Below are positions 34,981-42,928 of a stretch of 64,000 nucleotides of DNA, piece after piece. The DNA is from a virus: the IMG/VR virus record IMGVR_UViG_3300022743_000002, positions 1 to 64,000 of that record; one strand, given 5' to 3'. Position 1 is the stretch's first letter; every line of letters begins with the position of its first letter. The position numbers and the translations under genes were made by a program. Under the pieces are notes generated by a model. That model was not told the origin of the DNA and did no database searches. It worked only from the letters and a program-made list of their open reading frames with translations.

Positions 34981-36722
34981 GATTGAATTCTGAACACCGG
35001 CAGGCCAAACGACTTGGCTATGTCCTGCTGATCATCTCCGGGCCTCTCCGTAGCCCCAGCATCATCGGGCGCCCCGAAGTCTTGCCCGCCCTGATCGTCA
35101 CCAAAATCCTGATCGCCGCCGCCGTCATCGCCGTCATCGGTCGACTGCCCAGGCTCAGCGCCAGGCTGGCCGTAGTCCTCTTGCTGCGGCATTGCCTCTT
35201 GTTGCCAGGCGCCAACCAGCGAGGGATTCAATGGAGCGTCACCCCACTTACCGTCGGCCTTGTCGACGCCGTCCTCGGCTCGGATCTCGTTGACGGTGCG
35301 CGTCATTTTTTTGCGCTCCCAGATCGTCTTTTCGTCTTCCTCGTCCAGGCCGGTGAACTGGAATTCGTACTTGTCACTGAACTCGCCAATGACGTACTCG
35401 CTCAGCGTGGACTCGAAATAGCTCAGCAGGGGGCGCAGGCCCTTGTCTTTGCTGTTGACGATCTTCTCCTCGGTGTCGTCTCCGCTCAGCGATGACGTTC
35501 CGGACGTGAAGCTCTCAAAATTGATTTCCTCGGGCGCAATGCCGTAGATCGCGCAGATGATGGATGACAAGAACGTCATCCACTTGGCGAACATGATTTC
35601 GTTGGCGGCGTTACCGAATTCCGTGAAGTCGGCTTTCGACTCCTGATCCTTGGACACCATGACGGGCAGCGTCCAGGCGTTATTGACGCCCTTGACCATG
35701 CCGTTCCAGTAGCGCTTAAAGGCGGCAACATCCTCGTCGCTGTAGTTTCCGTACAGGTTCAGCATGCCCTTGGGTATGGCGTTGCTGTCGAAAAATTTGG
35801 TGTTGTAGGTGAAGGCGTTCAGAAAGCCCGTCACCACGCGGATAAGCAGTTCCGTCTCGGACAGTCCGTAGCCGCCAGCAAGCACGTCGGTGCGTGGGTT
35901 GCGCGGCACATACACCAGGTCGTCATAGGTGTAGGCGCTGCGGATCTGGCCTTGCACGACCTGGAGGGCGAAAATCTCGTCTTCGCCTTGGTAGCCGTCT
36001 TCGCTGCACAACCGAATGGTGGCTCCGTCGACGGCGTACATGCCGTCCAGGCCGAGCGACTTGTCGCGCTTCCACTCGGTCTCAATCGGTGCGCTGTCCA
36101 TGGTGAGGCTGTCGCGCACCAGCTTCATCATGAAGTTTTGGAAGTTGTCGCGCTTCAGGCGCAGGCGCTGGCGGGGCTTGGTCTCCCAGCCGCTGTTGGT
36201 CACGAATGACTCCAGCAGCTTAATGGTGGCCTTTTCGTTTTCGTCGATGTTCTCCAGCTTTTCCTTGCTGGCGATCCTGAAACCCGACCCCTTGCCACCC
36301 TTCTGCGGCCGGCAAAACCTGGCCACCTGGCGCTGGCGCGTCATTATGACGGCGTTCAAAATCGGCGTTTGGTCCACCATGGCGCGCATGGCATCAAACG
36401 TGAATTGGCCGGGTCGCTCGAACCAGTCGCCGTTGATGTTGATCTGCAGGTCGTCCAGCCAGACCGACTGCATGCCGGGCTTCTTGTCTTTGATGGCATT
36501 CGACGGGAACGGGATGACGTTCTGCTTTTGCAGCGACTTCGCCATGGCCTGATCGTCCAGGTCACGGTTGATGTAGTCAATGATGGGCTGAATGTTCGCC
36601 GCCGGTATCAGGTCCGACAACGCCTTGGGCATGCTGGATTTTTGAAGCTCCGCCATGGCTTCAGTCCGCTCGTCGGCGGGCGCACGTGGATCAGCGAGTA
36701 TGGCGCGGGCAGCATCAGTCAT
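34977..36722 (-). CDS. Portal protein
   Basis: The 581-residue protein has portal features: a helical N-terminus, the central ILNAVIMTRQRQVARF segment (about 120-135), a beta domain, the VTGFLNAFTYN helix, and a GTSSLSGDD loop before the C-terminal acidic, Gly/Gln-rich tail. It forms the dodecameric DNA gate at one head vertex. Three KS/KA sites in the termini (SSMPKAL, AMAKSL, DIAKSF) resemble sites in the scaffold, hinting at maturation cleavage. It lacks a Shine-Dalgarno site and follows a GTGAC-N14-ATG element. Confidence 0.8.
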   Translation of the reverse strand: MTDAARAILADPRAPADERTEAMAELQKSSMPKALSDLIPAANIQPIIDYINRDLDDQAMAKSLQKQNVIPFPSNAIKDKKPGMQSVWLDDLQININGDWFERPGQFTFDAMRAMVDQTPILNAVIMTRQRQVARFCRPQKGGKGSGFRIASKEKLENIDENEKATIKLLESFVTNSGWETKPRQRLRLKRDNFQNFMMKLVRDSLTMDSAPIETEWKRDKSLGLDGMYAVDGATIRLCSEDGYQGEDEIFALQVVQGQIRSAYTYDDLVYVPRNPRTDVLAGGYGLSETELLIRVVTGFLNAFTYNTKFFDSNAIPKGMLNLYGNYSDEDVAAFKRYWNGMVKGVNNAWTLPVMVSKDQESKADFTEFGNAANEIMFAKWMTFLSSIICAIYGIAPEEINFESFTSGTSSLSGDDTEEKIVNSKDKGLRPLLSYFESTLSEYVIGEFSDKYEFQFTGLDEEDEKTIWERKKMTRTVNEIRAEDGVDKADGKWGDAPLNPSLVGAWQQEAMPQQEDYGQPGAEPGQSTDDGDDGGGDQDFGDDQGGQDFGAPDDAGATERPGDDQQDIAKSFGLPVFRIQS

Positions 36723-36743
36723 GCCTGAAGGGTAACGTCACGA
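36723..36743 (-). promoter_or_regulatory. GTGAC-N14-ATG promoter-like element, portal operon
   Basis: TCGTGAC (36743-36737), 14 nt with TACCCT at -12 to -7, then the portal ATG. It probably drives portal, synthetase, small protein and HD genes up to the terminator at 32.28 kb. Confidence 0.65.
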
Positions 36744-36816
36744 CATTTTTTATCCCGGAGTGTTGCTTATTTTTGAGTAATGGCATTAGAATTCGTCAAC
36801 ATTCACAAGGAGTTTT

Positions 36817-37059
36817 ATGCACACACCCGAACAAGCCAAAGGCCTTTGGTGCCCAATGGTGCGTATTGCGCGCCGCGAAGACCCGGACCCGAATGCCCGC
36901 ACCACCGTCGTCGCAGGCTGCAACACCGACGCCCTTGGCAAGGTCCGCGTACCCGCGTCCTGCCGCTGCATCGCCAACGAGTGCGCGATGTGGCGCTGGG
37001 CGGATGGTCCGGACGGCCTGGGGTACTGCGGGCTGGCTCCGCTACCCAAAACTGATTAG
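36817..37059 (+). CDS. Small Cys-rich protein
   Basis: An 80-residue protein with seven Cys, including CRCIANECAMWRW and GYCGL, a pattern seen in small phage proteins of unknown function that probably bind zinc. An AAGGAG site lies five bases before the ATG. It opens the plus-strand block divergent from the portal gene; the 94-nt intergenic space must hold promoters for both. Its 3' end is part of a repeated gene-end element. Confidence 0.7.
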   Translation: MHTPEQAKGLWCPMVRIARREDPDPNARTTVVAGCNTDALGKVRVPASCRCIANECAMWRWADGPDGLGYCGLAPLPKTD

Positions 37060-37131
37060 CAAGCTGTTTTTATTTTGTATTTCCCCAGTGAAACTCTGGA
37101 GACGCCAATATCCCGGGCGCGAGTCGGGCGC
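37050..37131 (+). repeat. Composite intergenic repeat, copy 1
   Basis: AACTGATTAGCAAGCTGTTT begins at 37050 across a stop codon, and a tandem CGGGCGC pair lies at 37114-37120 and 37125-37131 (11-bp period). The same two parts recur at 40327-40431 and, inverted, at 47156-47249. Confidence 0.55.
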
Positions 37132-37146
37132 AAATTACCTACCATC

Positions 37147-38058
37147 ATGTTTAAGAACGCAAGTGTTTTCAAAATCAAACTAACCCAGCACGCGCTGACG
37201 CAGACACTGAACGACGCCGCTGGCCGCGCACTTTTCCTGCCATGCTACCCAACTCAGGAGCGCTCAGTCGGCTGGGTTTCACCACGCGGCCATGAGCACG
37301 GCCCGCTGGTGGAGAACATTGGCGGGCACCTGATCATGCGCTTGATGATCGAAACCAAGACGGTGCCAACCCAGGCCATCGATGACGCCGTGGCTGCCAA
37401 GGTCAAGAAGATCGAGGAGACCACCGGACGCAAGCCCGGCAAGAAGGAAATGAGCGAGCTCAAGTCAGACGCGCGCCTGGCTTTGCTGCCAAACGCATTC
37501 GCGCAGCGCGCTGCCGTCTTTGTTTGGATTGACCGGGAAAACGGTCGGCTGGTGCTGGACGCCGCCGGCCAGAACCGCGTCGACGAGGTCGCCACGCAGC
37601 TAATCAAGCTGGTGGACGGCGTCGTCATCGGGTTCCTGACTACCCAGACGTCGCCGGCTGCCGCCATGACGATGTGGCTCAATGACCACGACGCACTCGC
37701 CAGAGACTTCAGCATTGGCCGGTCCGCCACGCTCAAGGCTACCGACGAGAGCAAGGCGGTCGTGCGTTACACACGCCACGGGCTGGACACCGACGAGGTC
37801 CGCCAGCATATCGCCCAGGGCAAGATAGCGACCAAGCTGGCGCTGACGTATCGCGATCGCGTGGCTTTCACGCTGACTGACGGCGGAGTGCTGACTGGGC
37901 TCGAATTCCTTGACTCCGTATTCGAGGAGCGCGCCGACACGGCCGCCGACAGCTTTGACGCCGACGTCGCCATTCTCACCGGGGAGTTGTCCAGGCTGAT
38001 CCCTGACCTGGTCGAGGAAATGGGCGGGGAGTTCGATGAAGAAGGCGGCGCAGCATGA
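37147..38058 (+). CDS. rdgC: Recombination-associated protein RdgC
   Basis: The 303-residue product is a full-length RdgC: FKNASVFKI at the start, LPCYPTQERSVGWVSPRG, ETKTVPTQAIDDAV, GRKPGKKEMSELK, LLPNAFAQRA, a VDAAGQ-like VLDAAGQN strand, and HIAQGKIATKLALTYRDRVAF, ending with acidic residues. RdgC is a ring-shaped DNA-binding protein that restrains RecA; carriage by a phage could bias recombination. The ATG at 37147 matches the family start; no Shine-Dalgarno site is seen. A tandem CGGGCGC pair lies 15-33 nt upstream. Confidence 0.92.
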   Translation: MFKNASVFKIKLTQHALTQTLNDAAGRALFLPCYPTQERSVGWVSPRGHEHGPLVENIGGHLIMRLMIETKTVPTQAIDDAVAAKVKKIEETTGRKPGKKEMSELKSDARLALLPNAFAQRAAVFVWIDRENGRLVLDAAGQNRVDEVATQLIKLVDGVVIGFLTTQTSPAAAMTMWLNDHDALARDFSIGRSATLKATDESKAVVRYTRHGLDTDEVRQHIAQGKIATKLALTYRDRVAFTLTDGGVLTGLEFLDSVFEERADTAADSFDADVAILTGELSRLIPDLVEEMGGEFDEEGGAA

Positions 38059-38270
38059 GTGAATCGGAGATTGAATCGCTTCGCTCTCGCGTGAGGGAAT
38101 TATGCAACCTCGTCCGAAAGGTGCACAAAGCCAAGGGCCGATACCACACCCAGCTGGCGATGTGCGACCTGTTTGACTCCGTGGGTCTGCCTAGTGAGCG
38201 CCCAGAGAAGGATGGCGCGAGCGCGCGCGAACACAATCGCCCCGACGACACTGAGGGCGGGAAAATATGA
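38055..38270 (+). CDS. Small hypothetical protein downstream of rdgC
   Basis: A 71-residue, highly charged frame starting on an ATG that overlaps the rdgC stop by 4 nt, and ending with a 4-nt overlap to the next gene. The N-terminal half is helical (ESEIESLRSRVRELCNLVRKV) and may be a coiled coil. Function unknown. Confidence 0.65.
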   Translation: MSESEIESLRSRVRELCNLVRKVHKAKGRYHTQLAMCDLFDSVGLPSERPEKDGASAREHNRPDDTEGGKI

Positions 38271-38791
38271 TCACCTACAAGACCCAACCAGGAACCATAC
38301 CCCATCGAGCGGTCGCGTATCTGCGAACTTTGCCACCGGGAACGCAAAAAAGTACCGCAGAGCTGGCGCACGCCATTGACGCGGACCCGGAAACCATTGT
38401 GTTCACCATGCGCCCAGCGCGAGATGCCGGGATGGTCAATGCCGAATACGTGCCTGGCGACAAACGACGACTGTACTGGAGTCTTGGCAATGGATTGCAG
38501 CAGCCAACACCGGCCGAACAACCCGATAAGCAGCCCGCGCCTACACGCGAGGCGGCCAAACCAAAAGCGAAAAAAGAACCAAAAGCCGCGCCACCGGAAA
38601 GCTCCGAATTAGACGCCAACCCGCCGACGGCAGTAAAAACAAAGAGGACGCGAACCCCGAGGCTTCGCCGCAATTTCCGCGTTGGGTGGTTCACCGATGG
38701 CACGGCACATATTGAGATAGGGCAACATAAATTCGTCCTGGACAGCGTCGAGACGGCGGCCATCGCGGACATTTTCAAGAGGTTGAAATGA
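38267..38791 (+). CDS. Winged-helix DNA-binding-like protein
   Basis: The 174-residue protein has an N-terminal winged-helix pattern (residues 8-70: HRAVAYLRTL, STAELAHAIDADPETIVFTMRPARDAGMV, then a beta wing ending in YWSL), a Lys/Pro/Ala-rich linker (80-130) and a C-terminal beta segment. Overlaps on both sides by 4 nt place it in the rdgC operon. Probably a DNA-binding regulator or architectural protein. Confidence 0.65.
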   Translation: MITYKTQPGTIPHRAVAYLRTLPPGTQKSTAELAHAIDADPETIVFTMRPARDAGMVNAEYVPGDKRRLYWSLGNGLQQPTPAEQPDKQPAPTREAAKPKAKKEPKAAPPESSELDANPPTAVKTKRTRTPRLRRNFRVGWFTDGTAHIEIGQHKFVLDSVETAAIADIFKRLK

Positions 38792-39072
38792 TTGAACCAA
38801 TCAAGGCCGGCGACATGGCCGAAGTCGTTGGTGGCCTGGGCAGGGCCAAAAGCCCGAACCTTGGGCTGATCGTTACCGTCGTGTCATTCCAGGGCGAGCA
38901 TAGCCAGCATGGCCGGATATGGCGCTGCAAGTCGCCGCACCTTCAGCAACTTGGCGATGCCGGGCAGTATGTAATCGCCGGATGGGCTGACCTGGCTCAA
39001 TCATGGCTTCGCAAGATTGAGCCGCCAAAGTTCAAAACCGCCACGTCGGCGAAGCTCGAAGCCAGTCATTAA
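38788..39072 (+). CDS. Hypothetical protein with SH3-like start
   Basis: A 94-residue frame overlapping the upstream stop by 4 nt. The sequence IKAGDMAEVVGGLGRAKSPNLGLIVTVV looks like a small KOW/SH3-type beta barrel, as seen in phage accessory proteins. Function unknown. A weak terminator follows. Confidence 0.65.
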   Translation: MIEPIKAGDMAEVVGGLGRAKSPNLGLIVTVVSFQGEHSQHGRIWRCKSPHLQQLGDAGQYVIAGWADLAQSWLRKIEPPKFKTATSAKLEASH

Positions 39073-39081
39073 ATTACGCCG

Positions 39082-39104
39082 CCGGGTGCGTTACCCGGAT
39101 TTTC
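39082..39104 (+). terminator. Weak terminator or attenuator before the HU gene
   Basis: CCGGGT (39082-39087) pairs with ACCCGG (39093-39098), followed by ATTTTC. The T-run is short, so partial read-through into the HU gene is likely. Confidence 0.5.
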
Positions 39105-39116
39105 TAGGAGACTCCA

Positions 39117-39392
39117 ATGAATAAGACACAACTGATTGCAGCCGTCGCATCAGACACAAACCTGAGCACCGAAGATGCTCGCAAAGCCGTCGATGCTGTA
39201 ATTTCCAACCTATCGTCCGGCATGAGGAACGGGGACACCGTTACCATTCATGGCTTTGGCTCGTTCAGCGCAGCAGACAAAGCCGCACGCATGGGTCGCA
39301 ACCCAAACACCGGACAGGCGACAGAGATTGCCGCCCGCAAGGCGCCGCGATTCAAACCAAGCGCAGCGCTCAAGGCTGCTCTAAACGCCTGA
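39117..39392 (+). CDS. HU-family DNA-binding protein
   Basis: The 91-residue product is a standard HU/IHF-type protein: MNKTQLIAAVA, helix with STEDARKAVDAV, the beta arm with VTIHGFGSFS and GRNPNTGQ, and KAPRFKPSAALK at the end. It bends and compacts DNA as a dimer. AGGAG lies six bases before the ATG. Phage HU genes may assist packaging, replication or late transcription. It lies in the plus-strand block between terminase and portal. Confidence 0.93.
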   Translation: MNKTQLIAAVASDTNLSTEDARKAVDAVISNLSSGMRNGDTVTIHGFGSFSAADKAARMGRNPNTGQATEIAARKAPRFKPSAALKAALNA

Positions 39393-39457
39393 TTTCGCAC
39401 CCTCCCACATCAAATTTACATGCCTGGCTTGCAAAAAGCTCAAGACCGGTATATTCG

Positions 39458-39483
39458 CCCTCCCCGAAGCGACGCGGGGAGGG
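39458..39483 (+). promoter_or_regulatory. Hairpin that hides the ribosome site of the AraC gene
   Basis: CCCTCCCC (39458-39465) is perfectly complementary to GGGGAGGG (39476-39483) with a 10-nt loop. The right arm is the Shine-Dalgarno site, three bases from the ATG at 39487. Translation would need the stem opened, by a ligand, protein or heat. Confidence 0.55.
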
Positions 39484-39486
39484 GAA

Positions 39487-40332
39487 ATGGGCTCGTCAAT
39501 TCAATACAAACCAGGCACAAAGAGACGCGACGCCAGGCTTGGTGATGTTCATGTGCACGTATTTGAAGACGCCATCGGAATAGATTCAATCGTCGTACCA
39601 GAGCACTCCATTTTTATTCTGGCTCGCGGCGTTTCGATGGTCGACATTTTAGAATCCGGTGAGCTACCAAGGCACACATACGGAGCTGGGTCCATCAGGT
39701 TTCTCCCGGCTGGCACACACCTATCGTCGGTCGATGTTTCTGCGCCCTACACAGAGACGATGATCCGCGTTCCGGAAAGCGCGTTCCGCCAGGCCGCCCG
39801 CGACAAAATTTGCTACAACTCACTGCAGTGGAGCTTTGTGAGGGCGCCAGCTGAGAAGACGTTCGGCGTCGCCCAAACGCTAGCCAATGTAGCCATGGCT
39901 GAGAATCCATCCCCGCTGTTTGTAGACGCCGTAATCAATGCGCTTTGCATTGGCGTCATGTGCACCAACATGGACCGGACCTATGAGGCCACGCGCCAAG
40001 TTCCGGGCGGGCTGTCGCCAGAGCGGCAGCGTCGCGTCGTCGAATTCATTGAGAAAAACCTATCGGAGACAATCACGCTATCCGACGTGGCTCATGTCGC
40101 CGCGCTGAGCCCGTTCCATTTCAACCGGGCATTCCGCGCATCGATGGGCACAACGCCATCGAGGTATGTCATGTCCATGCGGGCGTTAAGAGCCAAGCGG
40201 ATGCTGTGCGACCGCACAATGCAAATCGCCTGCGTAGCGATGGAGTGCGGATTCAGCAACCAAAGCCATTTCACCACGGCCTTTAAGAAGGCAACCGGGA
40301 TGACGCCGGCAGAGTGGCGCCGCAATAACTGA
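39487..40332 (+). CDS. AraC-family transcriptional regulator
   Basis: A 281-residue protein with a C-terminal double helix-turn-helix typical of AraC/XylS: VVEFIEKNLSETITLSDVAHVAALSPFHFNRAFRASMG, split across residues about 178-215, then CVAMECGFSNQSHFTTAFKKATGMTPAEWR. The N-terminal 150 residues form a cupin-like sensing domain (HSIFILARGVSMVDI). AraC regulators are rare in phages; this one could activate the GTGAC-type promoters or alter host genes, which is speculation. Its ribosome site is buried in a hairpin. Confidence 0.88.
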   Translation: MGSSIQYKPGTKRRDARLGDVHVHVFEDAIGIDSIVVPEHSIFILARGVSMVDILESGELPRHTYGAGSIRFLPAGTHLSSVDVSAPYTETMIRVPESAFRQAARDKICYNSLQWSFVRAPAEKTFGVAQTLANVAMAENPSPLFVDAVINALCIGVMCTNMDRTYEATRQVPGGLSPERQRRVVEFIEKNLSETITLSDVAHVAALSPFHFNRAFRASMGTTPSRYVMSMRALRAKRMLCDRTMQIACVAMECGFSNQSHFTTAFKKATGMTPAEWRRNN

Positions 40333-40431
40333 GTCACAAGCTGTTTTATATGTGACGCCAAGTTCGCGCCACCATTAGCTTTTCGCGTGTTTTCCGTTTT
40401 CTCGTGTGATAGCCGGGCGCTTATCGGGCGC
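40327..40431 (+). repeat. Composite intergenic repeat, copy 2
   Basis: AACTGAGTCACAAGCTGTTT begins at 40327 across the AraC stop codon; the tandem CGGGCGC pair lies at 40414-40420 and 40425-40431, overlapping the 3' end of the convergent tag-protein gene. Confidence 0.55.
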
Positions 40432-40789
40432 CAGTTACGCGCTTTTCACCGTCGTATTTTGCCTTTGCGTCCTTCAGCGGCTGCTGGCGCTTCTTTAGCT
40501 CCATGTGCGCATAGTGCACCTCGTCGATGTACTGTCCGCCCTTTTTGTCGTTGCCCATTGCGTAGGCGTGCTTGGCCGCCTCTTTGGCATCCTTGATCAC
40601 GTAATGGAGCTGGTCTTCGCTGTAGGTCGCAAATTTGCCCTGGGTCCGGCTGTGCCAGTTTTCCTCGTCGCGCCAGTCTTTTTTTGGTTTGGCGGCCTGC
40701 CGCTTGTCGTCATGCGCACCCACAACGGAGCCGTCCTTGCGCGTGAACGTATCAATGTGCGACTTGAAAAATAGGGCGAGTGCTTTCAT
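40421..40789 (-). CDS. Small protein with virion-cargo tag
   Basis: A 122-residue protein whose first 32 residues are the clearest form of the tag: LALFFKSH, then TFTRKDGSVVGAHDDKRQ. The rest is helical and basic (KDAKEAAKHAYAMGNDKKGGQY). The same start, almost residue for residue, occurs inside the pyrophosphatase/ParB/ART protein. Led by GTGAT-N14-ATG. It may be an internal head protein; it has no recognised enzymatic domain. It stands alone between AraC and terminase. Confidence 0.7.
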   Translation of the reverse strand: MKALALFFKSHIDTFTRKDGSVVGAHDDKRQAAKPKKDWRDEENWHSRTQGKFATYSEDQLHYVIKDAKEAAKHAYAMGNDKKGGQYIDEVHYAHMELKKRQQPLKDAKAKYDGEKRVTGAR

Positions 40790-40810
40790 TCCCGCATTTT
40801 GCGATCACGA
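40790..40810 (-). promoter_or_regulatory. GTGAT-N14-ATG promoter-like element, tag-protein gene
   Basis: TCGTGAT (40810-40804), 14 nt with CAAAAT at -12 to -7, then the ATG at 40789. It overlaps the 3' end of the terminase gene. Confidence 0.62.
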
Positions 40811-42925
40811 CCTACGCGCCACAAAAAGCACGCAGCTGACGTCGCGCACGCCCACCTGAAGCTGGCGGTCCTCGCACATGCCGGTATCAGCATTGCGTGC
40901 CGTGCACCGCCCGCATACGCCATCCGGCAGGGTTTCCAGCATGGTTGTGACCGCCGTCGGCAGTCCGTGCATGTTCATGCTGGCCGCTTTGTCTTTGAGC
41001 TCTTGCTGCGCGCTACCCCCGTCCGGAATAATGAAGGTCGCGGTTCCGTGCGACCGGGACCAGGCGACGTCGCAAAGCATGTTGGCATAGCTAAAGTGCG
41101 GGTCGATCCCGACCTTCTTCACGCTGCGCTTGTACTGGTTCGTCTCGTCGTCCTTCTCAGCCACCAACGCCGTTTTGGTGAAGTGGTGAAATGCCCGCGG
41201 CAACACCGCCATGGTCTGGGTCTTGCCCTTCTCGATCACGTCCTGCACCAGGCCTTGCGGATCCGGGAACAGGCACAGCTGGCCAGTCAGGCGCGCCATA
41301 CTGACCTGCATGCACTTGTACTGGTCCATGCGCAGCGTGTAGCGGTCGCGCTCATTTTCATCGGTCCGGCGATCGCTTACGTCTAACCTGGGTGCGTCGC
41401 CCCACAGGACCATACCCTCCTTGACCTGACCGAAGCTGTCGCAAATAAACACCCGACCCTTGTGGCGATTTGCGAAGCGCTTGGCGTCGTTGTAGTTCGG
41501 GTTGATTTCGACAACGCACACCGCGACGCCAAAAGCGTCCATGAGCTCGTCGCAGCGTCCAAACGGGTCAGCGTCGTAGATTTCCTCTACGTGCACCACA
41601 GCCTGGCGCCCGTCCGGCAGTCGCTCCTTGATAACGGCGACGTTGAAGTTGCCCATTTGGTCGATACCCATGAAGCAACTGCGACCGCGGGTCTTCCACT
41701 GCACCCCGGCGGCCTTGCCGGCCTCCACGCACGCCGCCAAGTGCTCCAGGGTGACTGGCACCTGACTGGGGTCGACATAGGGCTTGCCGCGCTTGCGATT
41801 GAAAAAGTTCTTCATATCGCTGGCGGTCTGGTACGCCGTGATGATTTCATCGGCGCTGATCGTTGGGCTCAGGTACTGCGGGAAGTGGATCGACCGGATC
41901 CGCAGCCGGCGCTCCTTGAGTGGCACGCCCACCTCGGGCCCGCGATCACGTTCCGGGTGCTCGGCTCGCCACTCGCCGGCCTGGGTGTCGTCAATCCAGT
42001 GACCGTTGGGGCAGACGTAGCGGTATATTTCCCGCTGCTTGTCCCACTTAATGCAGTCCGGGAAATAGTCGTCCAGGGGCTTGCTGGTGCCGCACGTCGG
42101 GCATGTCGTGTGAAACTGGTGCTTGGTGCCCTTCTTGTACCAAAAGTCGATATCGGCGTCGGGCCAGTTTGCGGTAGACCCCATGAGCATGAAGCGGACC
42201 GTGCTGGCGCTGACGCGCTCGTAGGTCTTCTCGATTTGCTCCAGCGTCATCTCCTGCACCTCGTCGAAGCTCAGGACGTCCATGGGAATGGACTCCGTCG
42301 TCGCGCGGCCGCTGGTCCAGCTGAAGATGAAAAGCGCCTGGTCGATGCGGCGCCGGTTGACGTTGCCCTCGCCCTGCTTGCGGCCGCTGCCGTCTGGTGC
42401 GTCCTGGGTCATGAGCTCGTGCACGCTGGGCACGCTGCGCACGATCGGCATGAAGCGCTCGCTCGATTTCAGGCCGGCCAGATTCATGTCGGGCAGGAAC
42501 ATGCCGACGATGCAGGGACCGAACTTTATGCCGAGGTAGATCGTCGCCAGCATCTCCATGACGGTGAAGCCAACCTGGGCGCACTTCATGAGCACCAGGA
42601 CGTACCGGTAGGCTTCCTCGCGCGTGCTTGGTATCTGGTCGTAGATCCACGCCATAGCCGGGCGGTCGTCGAGGGTGAAGCGCTTGCCGTCCACCTTGAG
42701 GCCGTCGCTGCCGTCGGGCTTTGTGCCGCGGCCCAAGTGCTCGCACCACTCGCGGAATGACTGGCCGTCCGGGATGACTTCCTTTTCGTTGATGCGAAAC
42801 CCGGTCTTGGCTTCCAGCTGGGCAATCGCTTGCGCCAGCCCACCATTGAAGTCGGGCATGCGGCGACGGTTGCCGCTCCCGGCGCCGGTAGGCTTGTAGG
42901 CGCGGCCGTTAGCTGCGAAGGCCAT
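40805..42925 (-). CDS. terL: Terminase large subunit (GpA-like)
   Basis: A 706-residue DNA-packaging motor. The ATPase half has the GpA-type Walker A variant (MKCAQVGFT near 114-122) and Walker B LSFDEVQEM near 225. A zinc-finger-like region CPTCG...YVCPNGHW follows near 285-325. The nuclease half carries FMGIDQMGNF near 418 and VVEINPNYNDAKRF near 475. It cuts concatemers and translocates DNA into the prohead. It starts 3 nt after the small-subunit gene stop. The portal gene is 4 kb away, the plus-strand block having come between. Confidence 0.88.
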   Translation of the reverse strand: MAFAANGRAYKPTGAGSGNRRRMPDFNGGLAQAIAQLEAKTGFRINEKEVIPDGQSFREWCEHLGRGTKPDGSDGLKVDGKRFTLDDRPAMAWIYDQIPSTREEAYRYVLVLMKCAQVGFTVMEMLATIYLGIKFGPCIVGMFLPDMNLAGLKSSERFMPIVRSVPSVHELMTQDAPDGSGRKQGEGNVNRRRIDQALFIFSWTSGRATTESIPMDVLSFDEVQEMTLEQIEKTYERVSASTVRFMLMGSTANWPDADIDFWYKKGTKHQFHTTCPTCGTSKPLDDYFPDCIKWDKQREIYRYVCPNGHWIDDTQAGEWRAEHPERDRGPEVGVPLKERRLRIRSIHFPQYLSPTISADEIITAYQTASDMKNFFNRKRGKPYVDPSQVPVTLEHLAACVEAGKAAGVQWKTRGRSCFMGIDQMGNFNVAVIKERLPDGRQAVVHVEEIYDADPFGRCDELMDAFGVAVCVVEINPNYNDAKRFANRHKGRVFICDSFGQVKEGMVLWGDAPRLDVSDRRTDENERDRYTLRMDQYKCMQVSMARLTGQLCLFPDPQGLVQDVIEKGKTQTMAVLPRAFHHFTKTALVAEKDDETNQYKRSVKKVGIDPHFSYANMLCDVAWSRSHGTATFIIPDGGSAQQELKDKAASMNMHGLPTAVTTMLETLPDGVCGRCTARNADTGMCEDRQLQVGVRDVSCVLFVARRS

Positions 42926-42928
42926 GCG

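Noticed and set aside
40331-40356. GTCACA/TGTGAC hairpin after AraC as a terminator
   Set aside because: No T-run follows; it overlaps the repeated gene-end element, which explains it better.
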